NCBI GenBank assembly: GCA_029547705.1
Contig: JAKPOU010000041.1
Location: forward strand, 62,001 to 126,000
Length of the DNA: 64,000 nt
Direction: 5' to 3'
Origin: Bacteroidota bacterium
Lineage (GTDB): Bacteria > Bacteroidota > Bacteroidia > Bacteroidales > VadinHA17
Each line of letters opens with the position of its first letter. The first letter of the stretch is position 1. This document shows positions 35,783 to 44,340 of this stretch, piece by piece. Under the pieces are notes generated by a model. That model was not told where the DNA came from. It did not search any database and saw only the letters and a program-made list of their open reading frames with translations. The position numbers and the translations under genes were made by a program.

Positions 35783-36784
35783 ATGGAAATAAACCTCAAA
35801 AACCGTCATTTTCTCAAACTTCTTGACTTTACTCCGGAAGAGATAAATTATCTGCTGGATCTTGCAGCAAAGCTGAAAACTGAAAAACAATCGGGGAAGG
35901 AGATTCAGCGGCTGAAAGGGAAAAATATTGCTCTCATTTTTGAGAAAACCTCTACCCGGACGAGGTGTGCATTTGAAGTTGCAGCCTTTGATCAGGGTGC
36001 GAATATTACCTATCTGGGCCCGGGCGGCTCACAGATCGGAAACAAGGAATCTATGAAAGACACAGCCAGGGTGCTGGGAAGAATGTTTCACGGGATAGAA
36101 TACCGGGGATACGGACAGAAACTCGTTGAGGATCTGGCTGAATATTCAGGAGTTCCTGTCTGGAACGGACTTACGAACGAGTTTCACCCTACTCAGGTCC
36201 TTGCGGATTTGATGACAATGAAGGAACATTCGGACAGGAATCTGAACAATATTTCATTATGCTATCTCGGCGATGCCCGTTTCAATATGGGTAATTCGCT
36301 CATGGCAGGGTCGGCAAAAATGGGAATTGATTTCAGAATTGCTGCACCGGCTATGTTTCAGCCCTCCGCCAATCTGACCGGGATTTGCAGGGCAGTGGCT
36401 GAGAAGACAGGAGCAAGGATCACCATCACGGAAAACCTGGACGAAGCAGTCAGGGGAGCTGATTTTCTTTATACCGATGTATGGGTCTCAATGGGTGAAC
36501 CGGAAGATGTATGGGAAGAAAGAATAAGGCTTCTCAGGCCTTACCAGGTGAATATGGAAGTGATCAGAAAAACCGGAAATCCGGATGTCAGGTTTCTTCA
36601 CTGTCTTCCGGCATTTCATAACAGGGAAACATCAATAGGTCAGGAGATATATGAAAAATACGGCCTCGACGGAATGGAGGTGACTGAAGATGTTTTCGAA
36701 TCCTCCCATTCAATAGTGTTTGATGAAGCTGAAAACCGCCTGCATACCATAAAGGCAGTGATGGTTGCAACGCTTGGAAGCTAG
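35783..36784 (+). CDS. argF: Ornithine carbamoyltransferase
   Basis: Forms citrulline from ornithine and carbamoyl phosphate (arginine synthesis), or the reverse in catabolism. It has the carbamoyl-phosphate motif STRTR (57-61 in [20 protein letters not shown]), then [15 protein letters not shown], and the ornithine/catalytic HCLP motif (273-276 in [10 protein letters not shown]). At 333 residues it is full length and resembles classical OTCases, not the N-acetyl or N-succinylornithine variants described in Bacteroidota, in which the HCLP neighbourhood differs. No other arg genes lie beside it, so the direction of use is not shown by context. Confidence 0.92.
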   Translation: MEINLKNRHFLKLLDFTPEEINYLLDLAAKLKTEKQSGKEIQRLKGKNIALIFEKTSTRTRCAFEVAAFDQGANITYLGPGGSQIGNKESMKDTARVLGRMFHGIEYRGYGQKLVEDLAEYSGVPVWNGLTNEFHPTQVLADLMTMKEHSDRNLNNISLCYLGDARFNMGNSLMAGSAKMGIDFRIAAPAMFQPSANLTGICRAVAEKTGARITITENLDEAVRGADFLYTDVWVSMGEPEDVWEERIRLLRPYQVNMEVIRKTGNPDVRFLHCLPAFHNRETSIGQEIYEKYGLDGMEVTEDVFESSHSIVFDEAENRLHTIKAVMVATLGS

Positions 36785-36793
36785 GGAAGAATT

Positions 36794-37273
36794 TCAGGTA
36801 ATCAGTTCCTTTACAAAATAGAAGGTCATTGCAAATGAGGCTGCAAGTTTAAGCCCTATGCCGGTAAGAAATCCCAGAAGGCTCCCGAAGCCCGCCCTGA
36901 TGGCATATTTCATATCGTCCCTGAATATGAGTTCCCCGACAATGGCTCCTATGAAAGGTCCCAGAATTATTCCCGCCGGCCCCAGGAACAGGCCTATAAT
37001 AAGACCTACTGTTGCTCCGCGCGTTCCGTATTTAGATCCGCCGAATTTCCTGGTTCCCCATATCGGGACAATATAGTCAATTATGGTTACGATGACTGTA
37101 ACAACGGCAAGCGAGATCAGAAGCGTGTTTGAGAAATGTGCAAAGCGTGTCAGGTGGATTAATATCAGCCCCAGATAACTCAGAGGCGGTCCCGGCAATA
37201 CCGGGACAAGACATCCTATTATCCCTATTATCATAAGGATAATGGCAAGGATCAACAGAATATAATCAGACAT
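36794..37273 (-). CDS. DUF456 family membrane protein
   Basis: 159-residue integral membrane protein with about four helices rich in Gly/Ile/Leu: an opening helix pair (ILLILAIILMIIGIIGCLVPVLPGPPLSYLGLILIHL) and glycine-zipper-like GLIIGLFLGPAGIILGPFIGAIVGELI. The VPVLPGPPL segment is the DUF456 signature. It starts 14 bases after the DUF3276 gene and ends ten bases from argF, convergent. The function of the family is unknown. Confidence 0.88.
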   Translation of the reverse strand: MSDYILLILAIILMIIGIIGCLVPVLPGPPLSYLGLILIHLTRFAHFSNTLLISLAVVTVIVTIIDYIVPIWGTRKFGGSKYGTRGATVGLIIGLFLGPAGIILGPFIGAIVGELIFRDDMKYAIRAGFGSLLGFLTGIGLKLAASFAMTFYFVKELIT

Positions 37274-37287
37274 AGGGAGTTGAACAG

Positions 37288-37689
37288 CTATTTTTTCCCC
37301 AGATCATCAAAGTCAATATTGGTGAATTCCTCGGCGGTCAGTGATTCCCTGTCCTCGTCAATGATCAGATCCTTCTCCCCCGGGGAAGGCTTAAGATCGT
37401 AATCACCGTTGTTTATATAATCGACAGCTTCCTTAAGACCGTCAGTGAATTTTTCAAAATCTTCCTTATAAAGGAATATTTTATGTTTCTCATAAAATAT
37501 TTTCCCTTCTTTGCCCAGGCGTTTCTTGCTTTCAGTAATGGTCAGATAGTAGTCCTCTTTCCTGGTGGCTTTTACATCAAAAAAATAGGTTCTCTTCCCT
37601 GCACGTACAACTTTCGTGAAGATCTCTTCCTTCTGGTTTTTCTCCTCACTGCCGTTTACATCATCTTTAATGCCGGTTTCTTCTTCCAT
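37288..37689 (-). CDS. DUF3276 PUR-alpha-like nucleic-acid-binding protein
   Basis: 133-residue cytoplasmic protein. The core from about 22 to 90 (EEIFTKVVRAGKRTYFFDVKATRKEDYYLTITESKKR...KHKIFLYKEDFEKF) is the single PUR repeat found in Bacteroidota and Borrelia (BpuR-like), which binds single-stranded DNA or RNA. The ends are acidic and probably disordered (EEETGIKDDVNGSEEKNQ at the start, EDRESLTAEEFTNIDFDD at the end). It is first in a two-gene operon with the DUF456 gene, behind a good promoter. Confidence 0.88.
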   Translation of the reverse strand: MEEETGIKDDVNGSEEKNQKEEIFTKVVRAGKRTYFFDVKATRKEDYYLTITESKKRLGKEGKIFYEKHKIFLYKEDFEKFTDGLKEAVDYINNGDYDLKPSPGEKDLIIDEDRESLTAEEFTNIDFDDLGKK

Positions 37690-37730
37690 TTCCAGATCAA
37701 GTTTTTGAAAGGGTTAGATTTTTATCCGGT

Positions 37731-37759
37731 CAAAAGTAACAATTATTTTAGCATTTCAA
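37731..37759 (-). promoter_or_regulatory. Promoter of the DUF3276-DUF456 operon
   Basis: On the minus strand, TTTTG (TTG at 37759-37757), 18-bp spacer, TACTTTTG (37738-37731), matching TTG-N18/19-TAnnTTTG. It is 42 bp ahead of the start codon and back to back with the nusB promoter. Confidence 0.65.
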
Positions 37760-37821
37760 AACAGGCATATGCTTTGATCCTGTTTTTTTACAAACTTGTG
37801 TCGGGAGTATTGGAAAAAGAG

Positions 37822-37829
37822 TATTTTTG
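37822..37829 (+). promoter_or_regulatory. Bacteroidota -7 element of the nusB-yajC-coaE operon
   Basis: TATTTTTG matches TAnnTTTG; a TTG lies 23 bp upstream at 37796-37798. Expected transcription start near 37836, so the frame opening at 37827 cannot be the true nusB start and the ATG at 37860 is used. Confidence 0.5.
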
Positions 37830-37859
37830 CAACTCAGAAATCATGAGGTTCTTATATTA

Positions 37860-38831
37860 ATGATAAGCAGAAGATTATTGCGAATAAAAGCACTGATGGC
37901 ACTTTATGCTTTTAACCGCAGAGAGGATGGCGATCTGGTAAAAGCTGAATCGGAACTTGTTTTCAGTATAGCAAAGACCTATGATCTTTACCATTATCTT
38001 TTACTGCTTGTGCTTGAAATAAGCGATGTTGCTACTGACAGGATAGAACGGGCCCTGCAGAAAAAAATGCCCACTCCCCAGGACCTCAATCCGAACCGCC
38101 GTTTTATTGACAATCCCGTAATCGTACAGCTGAGAAACAACAGGTCATTGAACAAATACCTGAATGGCAAAAAACTCTCGTGGGTGAATTTTGCACATAT
38201 TCCGAGAATACTTTTTAACAACATGCTTTCCTGGGATGAATTTGGGGAATACATGAACCAGGAAGAGATGAATTATCAGGGGCATAAAAAATTTGTTATC
38301 AATCTTGTAAGCAAGCTTTTCTCCGCTTCTGAAGACCTTGTCAACAGCCTTGAGGAGCAAAGCATTTACTGGAATGATGATCTGGAATATGTACTGCTGA
38401 TGATAGAAAAAACTCTGAAGAAGTTCAGGGCGGCATCCGGGGAACAGGCGGAACTCATGCCTCTGTACAAGAACAGGGAAGACGAGGAGTTTGTTAAACT
38501 GCTTTTCAGGAAGGCAGTGCTGAATTACAGGCAAAGCTCGGAACTGATAGATAATAATACCACCAACTGGGAAGTTGACCGTATTGCACTGATGGATACC
38601 CTCGTGATGCAGCTGGCAATTGCCGAAGTGCTGGAATTCCCGGAGATTCCTGTCAAGGTCACTCTGAATGAATACATTGAAATAGCAAAGTATTATTGTA
38701 CTCCAAAAAGCAGTACATTTGTAAACGGTATTCTCGACAATATTTTCAGAGAGATGAGGGAAAAAGGCCTTCTGAAAAAGTATGGCAGAGGCCTGATTGG
38801 TGAATCAACGGACAGTAAACTGAATAATTGA
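37860..38831 (+). CDS. nusB: Transcription antitermination factor NusB, long Bacteroidota form
   Basis: NusB helps antitermination on rRNA operons together with NusE. The C-terminal half (about 180-310: KLLFRKAVLNYRQSSELIDNNTTNWEVDRIALMDTLVMQLAIAEVLEFPEIPVKVTLNEYIEIAKYYCTPKSSTFVNGILDNI) is the conserved NusB fold with the VNGILD motif. The N-terminal MISRRLLRIKALMALYAF matches the usual RR-x-R-x-A-L-Q-xLYA opening, split by a Bacteroidota-specific helical insertion. At 323 residues it is about twice the E. coli length, normal in this phylum. It leads a run with yajC, ybbR-like and coaE. Confidence 0.92.
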   Translation: MISRRLLRIKALMALYAFNRREDGDLVKAESELVFSIAKTYDLYHYLLLLVLEISDVATDRIERALQKKMPTPQDLNPNRRFIDNPVIVQLRNNRSLNKYLNGKKLSWVNFAHIPRILFNNMLSWDEFGEYMNQEEMNYQGHKKFVINLVSKLFSASEDLVNSLEEQSIYWNDDLEYVLLMIEKTLKKFRAASGEQAELMPLYKNREDEEFVKLLFRKAVLNYRQSSELIDNNTTNWEVDRIALMDTLVMQLAIAEVLEFPEIPVKVTLNEYIEIAKYYCTPKSSTFVNGILDNIFREMREKGLLKKYGRGLIGESTDSKLNN

Positions 38832-38855
38832 AAACAACAATAATAAACCAATTGA

Positions 38856-39188
38856 ATGATGATCAGCTTAACTTTAATTTATTTGATGAGCCAGCCGGCA
38901 GGAGCTGCCGGAGGCGGACAAAGCAATCCCATGATAACATTTCTTCCGTTGATACTTGTTTTTGTGGTATTCTATTTTTTCATGATACGGCCACAGATGA
39001 AAAAGCAGAAAGAGATGAATACTTACCGCAGTTCCCTGAAAAAGGGGGACAAGGTGGTTACTACGGGAGGTATTTACGGAAGAGTGCATGAAGTGAAGGA
39101 CAATTATATAATGATGGATGCCGGGGGGGATGTAAAGCTTAAGGTTGACAAGAGCGCCCTTCTCAAGGATCCCTCAGCAGATGAATAG
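38856..39188 (+). CDS. yajC: Preprotein translocase subunit YajC
   Basis: Small inner-membrane partner of SecDF. 110 residues: a Gly/Ala-rich start (SQPAGAAGGGQSNP), one membrane helix (MITFLPLILVFVVFYFFMIRPQMKKQKEM, with the RPQ[MK]KxQK motif), then the cytoplasmic beta domain LKKGDKVVTTGGIYGRVHEV. The start is 38856 or 38859; both lie 25 bases or so after nusB, supporting co-transcription. Confidence 0.94.
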   Translation: MMISLTLIYLMSQPAGAAGGGQSNPMITFLPLILVFVVFYFFMIRPQMKKQKEMNTYRSSLKKGDKVVTTGGIYGRVHEVKDNYIMMDAGGDVKLKVDKSALLKDPSADE

Positions 39189-39217
39189 GATCTGAAAAAC
39201 AACCGGGATAAATTACA

Positions 39218-39685
39218 TTGGAAAAATCTGAAAAAAACTGGTCAGGCAGGCTTGCAAAAAAGGGGATGGGCAATTTAAAGGCAAACATACTGGTCTTTTC
39301 CATCTTTCTTTTCATGTCATTTGTTTTCTGGTATCTCAATTCACTGGGTAAAACGATTCAGTCAGACATCAGATATCCTGTAAAATTTATAAATGTGCCA
39401 AGGGACAGGGAGCTTGAAACAGTTCCGGCCAGACTGAATCTGGTTTTGCAGGGTACAGGATTTTCCATGTTGCGCCTTAAGATTTCCGGCAGCAGGGATC
39501 CTGCGGTGATAGACCTCCTCAAAGTCCCGTATAAAAGTGTCCGGAGCAATGCACCTGCTGATTATTATCTTGTTACATCAGGACTGGTACAGAATTTCAA
39601 CACACAGTTAAAACCGGAATGCAGGATCACGGCGATCAGACCGGATACCATATTCTTTTCATTTAAGGAAGTTGTTGAAAAATAA
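39218..39685 (+). CDS. YbbR-like (CdaR-type) single-domain membrane protein
   Basis: 155 residues: a short cytoplasmic lysine-rich start, one membrane helix (ANILVFSIFLFMSFVFWYLNSLGK) and one extracytoplasmic YbbR-like domain (SDIRYPVKFINVPRDRELETVPARLNLVLQGTGFSML). YbbR/CdaR proteins of other phyla carry several repeats and regulate a diadenylate cyclase; Bacteroidota have this shorter form between yajC and coaE. The start used is TTG at 39218; an ATG at 39266 would remove most of the cytoplasmic tail and is the main alternative. No cdaA is next to it. Confidence 0.78.
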   Translation: MEKSEKNWSGRLAKKGMGNLKANILVFSIFLFMSFVFWYLNSLGKTIQSDIRYPVKFINVPRDRELETVPARLNLVLQGTGFSMLRLKISGSRDPAVIDLLKVPYKSVRSNAPADYYLVTSGLVQNFNTQLKPECRITAIRPDTIFFSFKEVVEK

Positions 39686-39743
39686 GCTGATAGCCACGGG
39701 CTGAGGATGTTCAGGTCCGTGATATGTTTTACAGGCCACAGGT

Positions 39744-40343
39744 ATGAAGAAACGGATGAAACTCGGTATAACAGGAGGTATCGGAAGCGGGAAAACTTCT
39801 GTATGCAGGGTTTTTGGAATCCTGGGCATACCGGCCTTCTTCGCCGATCCCGAAGCACAATTTCTGATGAACAGTGAGGACTATATCATCAGGGGTATAA
39901 ATGATATTGCCGGCAAAGACATGTACCCGGAGGGAGTTCTGAACAGGGAGGAACTTGCAGGAATAATCTTTAACAATCCCGAAAAGCTGAAAAGAGTGAA
40001 TTCACTCGTTCACCCTGCAGTCTTTGAACGTTTCAGGAACTGGGCGGAGAATCAGACTTCACCCTATGTGATACTGGAAGCAGCCATACTGTTTGAGAGC
40101 GGCGGTGCAGGCCATGTTGACAGGATTGCGACGGTAACGGCACCCCTTGAGGAAAGGATATCAAGACTGACCGCAGGAAACAAGCTTACCCGGGAACAGG
40201 TTGCTGAGAGGATCAGACATCAGATGGATGATGAGGAAAGAATCTCATTGTCGGATTATGTGATAAACAATTCCGAAAATGAAATGATTATTCCTGTAAT
40301 ACTTGATATCCATGAAGATATCCTTGCTCATTTAGATATCTGA
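39744..40343 (+). CDS. coaE: Dephospho-CoA kinase
   Basis: ATP-dependent last step of coenzyme A synthesis. Walker A GGIGSGKT (11-18), the CoA-binding FFADPEAQFLMN segment (here ADPEAQ in place of the usual D[AT]D), HPAVFERFRNW, the EAAILFESG loop, and a lid region RLTAGNKLTREQVAERIRHQM. At 199 residues it is normal. Of interest beside the coaBC remnant at 15.9 kb: CoA synthesis is evidently kept. It is nine bases ahead of the dnaJ-like gene. Confidence 0.94.
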   Translation: MKKRMKLGITGGIGSGKTSVCRVFGILGIPAFFADPEAQFLMNSEDYIIRGINDIAGKDMYPEGVLNREELAGIIFNNPEKLKRVNSLVHPAVFERFRNWAENQTSPYVILEAAILFESGGAGHVDRIATVTAPLEERISRLTAGNKLTREQVAERIRHQMDDEERISLSDYVINNSENEMIIPVILDIHEDILAHLDI

Positions 40344-40351
40344 AGACAATT

Positions 40352-41083
40352 ATGGCTCGGCTGGGCAAATGGATAGGGGGCGGACTGGGATGGGTAATGG
40401 GAGGGCCCATTGGTGCATTACTGGGTTTTCTGTTGGGATCGGTAGTGGACAGTGCCTCAGATTATATCAGGCCCGAAATTGCTGAAACAAGCCGGAAAAC
40501 CACACCAGGAGGATTCGGTGTCACTTTCATAGTCCTGATTGCTGCCGTGATGAAAGCAGACGGCAAAGTTCTGAAGTCGGAGCTTGATTATGTGAAACAG
40601 TATTTTGTCAGACAGTTTGGCAGGGAAACAGCACGTGAAGCCACAATAATGCTAAGGGATCTGCTGAAGCAGAATATTCCGCTGGCAGATGTATGCAGGC
40701 AGATTGAAAGACACATGGATTATTCCTCACGCCTTCAGCTACTTCATTTACTGTTTAATGTATCAATTGCCGATGGTGTGGTCAATCAGGCCGAACAGGC
40801 CGTCATTGAAAAAATAGCCGCTTATACGGAAGTTTCCTCAGCCGATTACATTTCGATAAAGAACATGTTCATACCCGATACGGATCCGGATTACAAAATC
40901 CTTGAAACGGATCCCTCGGCCACTGATGAGGAAGTAAAAAAAGCTTACAGGCGAATGGCCATGAAATATCATCCCGATAAGGTAAGTCACCTTGGTGAAG
41001 ATTTCAAAAAGACTGCCGGTGAGAAATTCAGGAAGGTTAATGAGGCTTATAAAAGAATCAAGGAAGAACGGAACATGAAGTGA
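40352..41083 (+). CDS. TerB/DnaJ-domain protein (DjlA-like)
   Basis: 243 residues in three parts: a glycine-rich hydrophobic start (GKWIGGGLGWVMGGPIGALLGFLLGSVVD) that may associate with membrane; a TerB-like helical domain (about 55-165: VTFIVLIAAVMKADGKVLKSELDYVKQYF); and a C-terminal J-domain with the HPD motif (YHPDK) in DEEVKKAYRRMAMKYHPDKVSHLG. This is the DjlA layout, a DnaK co-chaperone. The last codons (Asn-Met-Lys-stop) are the first unit of the tandem repeat that follows, so the C-terminus may have been shaped by slippage. Confidence 0.88.
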   Translation: MARLGKWIGGGLGWVMGGPIGALLGFLLGSVVDSASDYIRPEIAETSRKTTPGGFGVTFIVLIAAVMKADGKVLKSELDYVKQYFVRQFGRETAREATIMLRDLLKQNIPLADVCRQIERHMDYSSRLQLLHLLFNVSIADGVVNQAEQAVIEKIAAYTEVSSADYISIKNMFIPDTDPDYKILETDPSATDEEVKKAYRRMAMKYHPDKVSHLGEDFKKTAGEKFRKVNEAYKRIKEERNMK

Positions 41084-41173
41084 ACGGAACATGAATTAAA
41101 CGGAAATGAAGTAAGCAGAAATGAAGTGAACGGAATATGAAGTAACCGGAAGTAAAGTAAACGGAAATAAAAT
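41066..41173 (+). repeat. Seven-copy degenerate 15/16-bp tandem repeat containing Met-Lys-stop triplets
   Basis: Units start at 41066, 41082, 41098, 41113, 41128, 41144 and 41159, each close to GAACGGAAATGAAGT. The first overlaps the end of the dnaJ-like gene. Five successive units contain an ATG followed by one codon and a stop (ATGAAGTGA, ATGAATTAA, ATGAAGTAA, ATGAAGTGA, ATGAAGTAA). It fills almost the whole gap to the DUF5606 gene. The likely origin is repeated copying of the 3' end of the upstream gene. Confidence 0.75.
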
Positions 41174-41191
41174 GAACTTAAATTTATAAAT

Positions 41192-41659
41192 ATGCTTTTA
41201 AAGGATCTTATGGCTATACCCGGTCAGCCGGGACTGTTCAGGTTTATTGCACAGGGTAAAAATGCAATAATCGTGGAACATCTGGAAACAAGGAAAAGAA
41301 GTACTGTGTTCAGTTCTGCCAGGGCCAGCTCCCTGGAGGAAATTTCGGTATTTACTGAGAATGAAGACCTTCCGCTTGGAAAGGTCTTCGATAAGATCCA
41401 TGAAAAGGAAAACGGAGGACCTGCAATTGATCATAAATCCGATCCGGAAAAGCTCAGATCGTGGTTCGGGGAAATCCTTCCTGATTATAACCGCGAAAGA
41501 GTATATGTTAGTGACATAAAAAAAATTATACAGTGGTATAATACGCTTCATAAACTGGATCTCCTTGTCAGGGAAGAAACTGCCGGCTCCGTAGAAGACG
41601 GGGAAAGTGAAGCTTCCGCCACGGACGCAGATGCAGTCACCGGTACGGATGCCTCCTGA
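41192..41659 (+). CDS. DUF5606 family protein
   Basis: 155-residue cytoplasmic protein, conserved across Bacteroidota and of unknown function. The start LLKDLMAIPGQPGLFRFIAQGKNAIIVEHLETRKRSTVFSSARASSLEEISVFTE is the family signature: a beta-rich N-domain followed by helices (YVSDIKKIIQWYNTLHKLDLL). The last 25 residues are acidic and low-complexity (SVEDGESEASATDADAVTGTDAS). It lies between the dnaJ-like gene and the agmatinase gene. Confidence 0.85.
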   Translation: MLLKDLMAIPGQPGLFRFIAQGKNAIIVEHLETRKRSTVFSSARASSLEEISVFTENEDLPLGKVFDKIHEKENGGPAIDHKSDPEKLRSWFGEILPDYNRERVYVSDIKKIIQWYNTLHKLDLLVREETAGSVEDGESEASATDADAVTGTDAS

Positions 41660-41708
41660 ATCCGGGTGATGCAGTGAGGATAGTAAATCAGAAAACAAAA
41701 TCAGAACT

Positions 41709-42572
41709 ATGAATTTCGGAGGACCGGAAATAGTTTCCGCTTATGCTGAATCAGAGATTGTAATGGTGCCTGTACCATATGATGAAACAAGTACCTGGAT
41801 AAAAGGCTCTGACAGGGGACCCGGTGCCATATTTGAGGCATCGCCGAACCTTGAATTTTATGATATGGAAACAGGCACTGAGGTCTGGAGAAGGGGGATC
41901 TTCACTGCCAGTCCCGTTACTGAAAAACGATCTCCGGAATTACTAGTAAAAGCTGTTTATGAGAGAGCTCTGTCTCTTCTGAATGAAAAAAAATTCCCGG
42001 TAATCATAGGCGGCAATCACACCGTTAGCATAGGAGCAGCAAGGGCCTTCGCCGGTCATTACCCTGATCTTACGGTTCTGCAGCTTGATGCCCATGCCGA
42101 TCTGAGGCAGGAATATGACGGATCGCCCTATAATCATGCCTGCGTAATGGCCAGGATAAGGGAATCGGTTCCCGTTGTACAGGTCGGAATACGGAGCATG
42201 TCGGCAGAAGAGCTGCCCTATGCCGACCGGAGCAGGATATTTCCCGCACATGAACTGTACGCCGACCGTGAACTATACGGAAAGGCCCTCAGTCTTCTTT
42301 CACCTGATATCTATATTACAATTGACCTGGATGTACTGGATCCTTCAATAATGCCTTCTACCGGTACTCCTGAACCCGGGGGGCCGGGATACCGTGAGCT
42401 GATGGATTTTCTCAGGGAAGTGGCAGTAAAAAGAAACATTGTTGGATTTGATGTGGTTGAATTATGCCCTTCTCCCTCGAACAAGGCCCCTGATTTTGTT
42501 GCGGCAAAGATAATCTATCAGCTTCTGAGCTATATATTTGCATTGAAGGACCATTCCCCGGCGAATCCCTGA
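41709..42572 (+). CDS. speB: Agmatinase / ureohydrolase family enzyme
   Basis: Binuclear-manganese ureohydrolase, most likely giving putrescine and urea from agmatine. Metal-ligand motifs are complete: GGNHT (His104), LDAHADLR (Asp127, His129, Asp131) and TIDLDVLDPS (Asp206, Asp208). The first motif has Asn where many members have Asp (GGDH), which does not affect the ligand His. At 287 residues the length fits agmatinase; arginase or guanidinobutyrase activity cannot be excluded. No arginine decarboxylase is in the window. It is convergent with mazG. Confidence 0.87.
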   Translation: MNFGGPEIVSAYAESEIVMVPVPYDETSTWIKGSDRGPGAIFEASPNLEFYDMETGTEVWRRGIFTASPVTEKRSPELLVKAVYERALSLLNEKKFPVIIGGNHTVSIGAARAFAGHYPDLTVLQLDAHADLRQEYDGSPYNHACVMARIRESVPVVQVGIRSMSAEELPYADRSRIFPAHELYADRELYGKALSLLSPDIYITIDLDVLDPSIMPSTGTPEPGGPGYRELMDFLREVAVKRNIVGFDVVELCPSPSNKAPDFVAAKIIYQLLSYIFALKDHSPANP

Positions 42573-42605
42573 GTTTACAGCATGCCCCGGAAACCTGATC
42601 CGGGA

Positions 42606-43388
42606 TCAGTCATGCTTTTTTGCCTTTTCCCAGATCCTGTTCATCTCGTCGAGGCTCATGTCATGAAGTGATTGTCCCCTGGAAATGGTTTCCTTCTCAA
42701 GGTAGTTGAATCTCTTTATGAATTTTCTGTTTGTTTTCTCAAGAGCTGCTTCCGGATCAATTCCGTAAAGACGGGAAGCATTGATTACAGAAAAAATGAC
42801 ATCCCCGATCTCTGATTCAATCTTTTCCCTGTCGTACCTTTCAATTTCACTTTTCAGTTCTGATATTTCCTCGAGCACCTTGTCCCAGATCTGTTCGGGT
42901 TTCTCCCAGTCGAATCCCACTCCTCTCACTTTTTCCTGTATCCTGTTGGCTTTTACCATTGACGGAAGGGAAGAAGGCACACCCGAAAGAACCGGCTTGT
43001 TTCCATTGTTTTCCCTGATCTTCAGTTGTTCCCAGTTTTCCTCAACCTCTTCGGCTCCTGAAACCCTGACATCACTGAAAACATGAGGATGCCTGTAAAT
43101 AAGTTTCTCATTGATTCCCCTGAGAATATCCTTCATGCTGAACACGCCTTTTTCGCTGCCTATTTTTGCATAGAACACAATATGAAGCATCAGGTCTCCC
43201 AGCTCATTCCTTATCCCGTCATCATCGCCGGAAATTATGGCATCTGCAAGTTCATAGGTCTCTTCTATGGTTAGTTTGCGGAGTGTTTCGTTGGTCTGCT
43301 TCTTGTCCCACGGACAGGATTCCCTTAATCTGTCCATGATTTCCATGAGCCTTTCGAATTCCTTAACACTGTCCTTTCTGTCGTTCAT
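42606..43388 (-). CDS. mazG: Nucleoside triphosphate pyrophosphohydrolase MazG
   Basis: House-cleaning enzyme hydrolysing NTPs to NMP and pyrophosphate. Two MazG domains are visible: the first with CPWDKKQTNETL (25-36), the EExxE metal motif EETYE (42-46) and ELGDLMLHIVF (ExxD at 62-65); the second around 180-215 with EEISELKSEIERYDREKIESEIGDVIFSVINASR. At 260 residues it is normal. It starts 12 bases after the SAM hydrolase gene and is co-transcribed with it. Confidence 0.93.
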   Translation of the reverse strand: MNDRKDSVKEFERLMEIMDRLRESCPWDKKQTNETLRKLTIEETYELADAIISGDDDGIRNELGDLMLHIVFYAKIGSEKGVFSMKDILRGINEKLIYRHPHVFSDVRVSGAEEVEENWEQLKIRENNGNKPVLSGVPSSLPSMVKANRIQEKVRGVGFDWEKPEQIWDKVLEEISELKSEIERYDREKIESEIGDVIFSVINASRLYGIDPEAALEKTNRKFIKRFNYLEKETISRGQSLHDMSLDEMNRIWEKAKKHD

Positions 43389-43400
43389 TATTCCGGATTT

Positions 43401-44201
43401 TTAAAAAAGATGGCCCGGAGCCGTGGTTTCCTTAACTTTTTCAATTCTGACCACGGTCCCGATGCCAAGACTTAATAATTGAGAAATATTTGCACCGTTT
43501 ATTGCTATTTCCAGGAGGCCCAGGGAATTGAATCTTGTAAGAAGATCCCCTACAGCCACTTCACTGTATTTTCTGACGATTTGCCGGGTATAATTCTTAT
43601 TGCTCTGTATCAGGATGCGGTAATCATCCTTTTCAAAAATTCTGAGAAATACCTCCCTGGTAATATTTGATATGGCATTTCCGTAGGAATCGATAAAAAT
43701 GATGCTGCCTGTAATGGTATTACTTTCAATTGTAGCTCTCAGAGGCATACGTTCAACCAGTTCAGCTTTCGGTTTACCCAGTTCGGAAGCATTCCTGCCT
43801 GAAAGCAGGGATGCAGCCGTTTTAGAAAAAACATCCAGTTCATCCCCATCCTCATCGTGATCAATTTTTATGATTTCATCCGGTTCCCCATTGAGAATAA
43901 GACTGAAAATCCCGTTGTCAGTTCCTATGAAAAAATGGCCTTTTGCCCTGACTATGAGATGATCCTGTTTCTTTACCGGTTCGGAATGAACGCATATGAT
44001 GTGAACAGAGCCCTCCGGATAGTTGAGATATGTGTTTCTGACAACAAAGGCGGCATGCAATATGTCAAATGCCGCTATGCCGGATGCGTTTTCAACAATG
44101 GTAACTCCCGGGTACAGGCTTGATAACTTTCCCTTTATGATTCCGGAGTAGATATCATCAGGTTTCCATTCAGTGGTAAGAGTAACAAGCGGCATATCCA
44201 A
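43401..44201 (-). CDS. SAM hydrolase / SAM hydroxide adenosyltransferase (DUF62)
   Basis: DUF62 enzymes hydrolyse S-adenosylmethionine to adenosine and methionine and are homologous to fluorinase/chlorinase. Typical segments: VTLTTEWKPDDIYSGIIKGKL at the start (usual TT[DE][WF]), GIAAFDILHAAFVVRNTYLNYPEGSVHIICV, then HFFIGTDNGIFSLI, and in the C-terminal barrel GSIIFIDSYGNAISNI (the D-x-[FY]GN adenine-contact motif). The halide-specific loop of true halogenases is not evident, so hydrolysis is expected. The start is 44201 or 44195 (second Met). It forms an operon with mazG. Confidence 0.88.
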   Translation of the reverse strand: MDMPLVTLTTEWKPDDIYSGIIKGKLSSLYPGVTIVENASGIAAFDILHAAFVVRNTYLNYPEGSVHIICVHSEPVKKQDHLIVRAKGHFFIGTDNGIFSLILNGEPDEIIKIDHDEDGDELDVFSKTAASLLSGRNASELGKPKAELVERMPLRATIESNTITGSIIFIDSYGNAISNITREVFLRIFEKDDYRILIQSNKNYTRQIVRKYSEVAVGDLLTRFNSLGLLEIAINGANISQLLSLGIGTVVRIEKVKETTAPGHLF

Positions 44202-44212
44202 AAAACTTAAAA

Positions 44213-44220
44213 CAAAGATA
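44213..44220 (-). promoter_or_regulatory. Bacteroidota -7 element of the SAM hydrolase-mazG operon
   Basis: Minus-strand TATCTTTG matches TAnnTTTG, 12 bases ahead of the first possible start codon, implying a very short 5' leader. No TTG is found at the ideal spacing. Confidence 0.4.
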
Positions 44221-44340
44221 ACCTTCTATGGAAAAATAAACTTACTTTGTATCGCTGCCATGATGATTATTTATGAACTTTACCCTGAGCAGGCAGTTGA
44301 TAATTATTTCCTGCCCATTGAAAATGAAAGGTTATAATTG

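Noticed and set aside
37827-37859. Longer N-terminus for NusB
   Set aside because: The frame opening overlaps the TATTTTTG promoter element and the extra residues are not part of the family.
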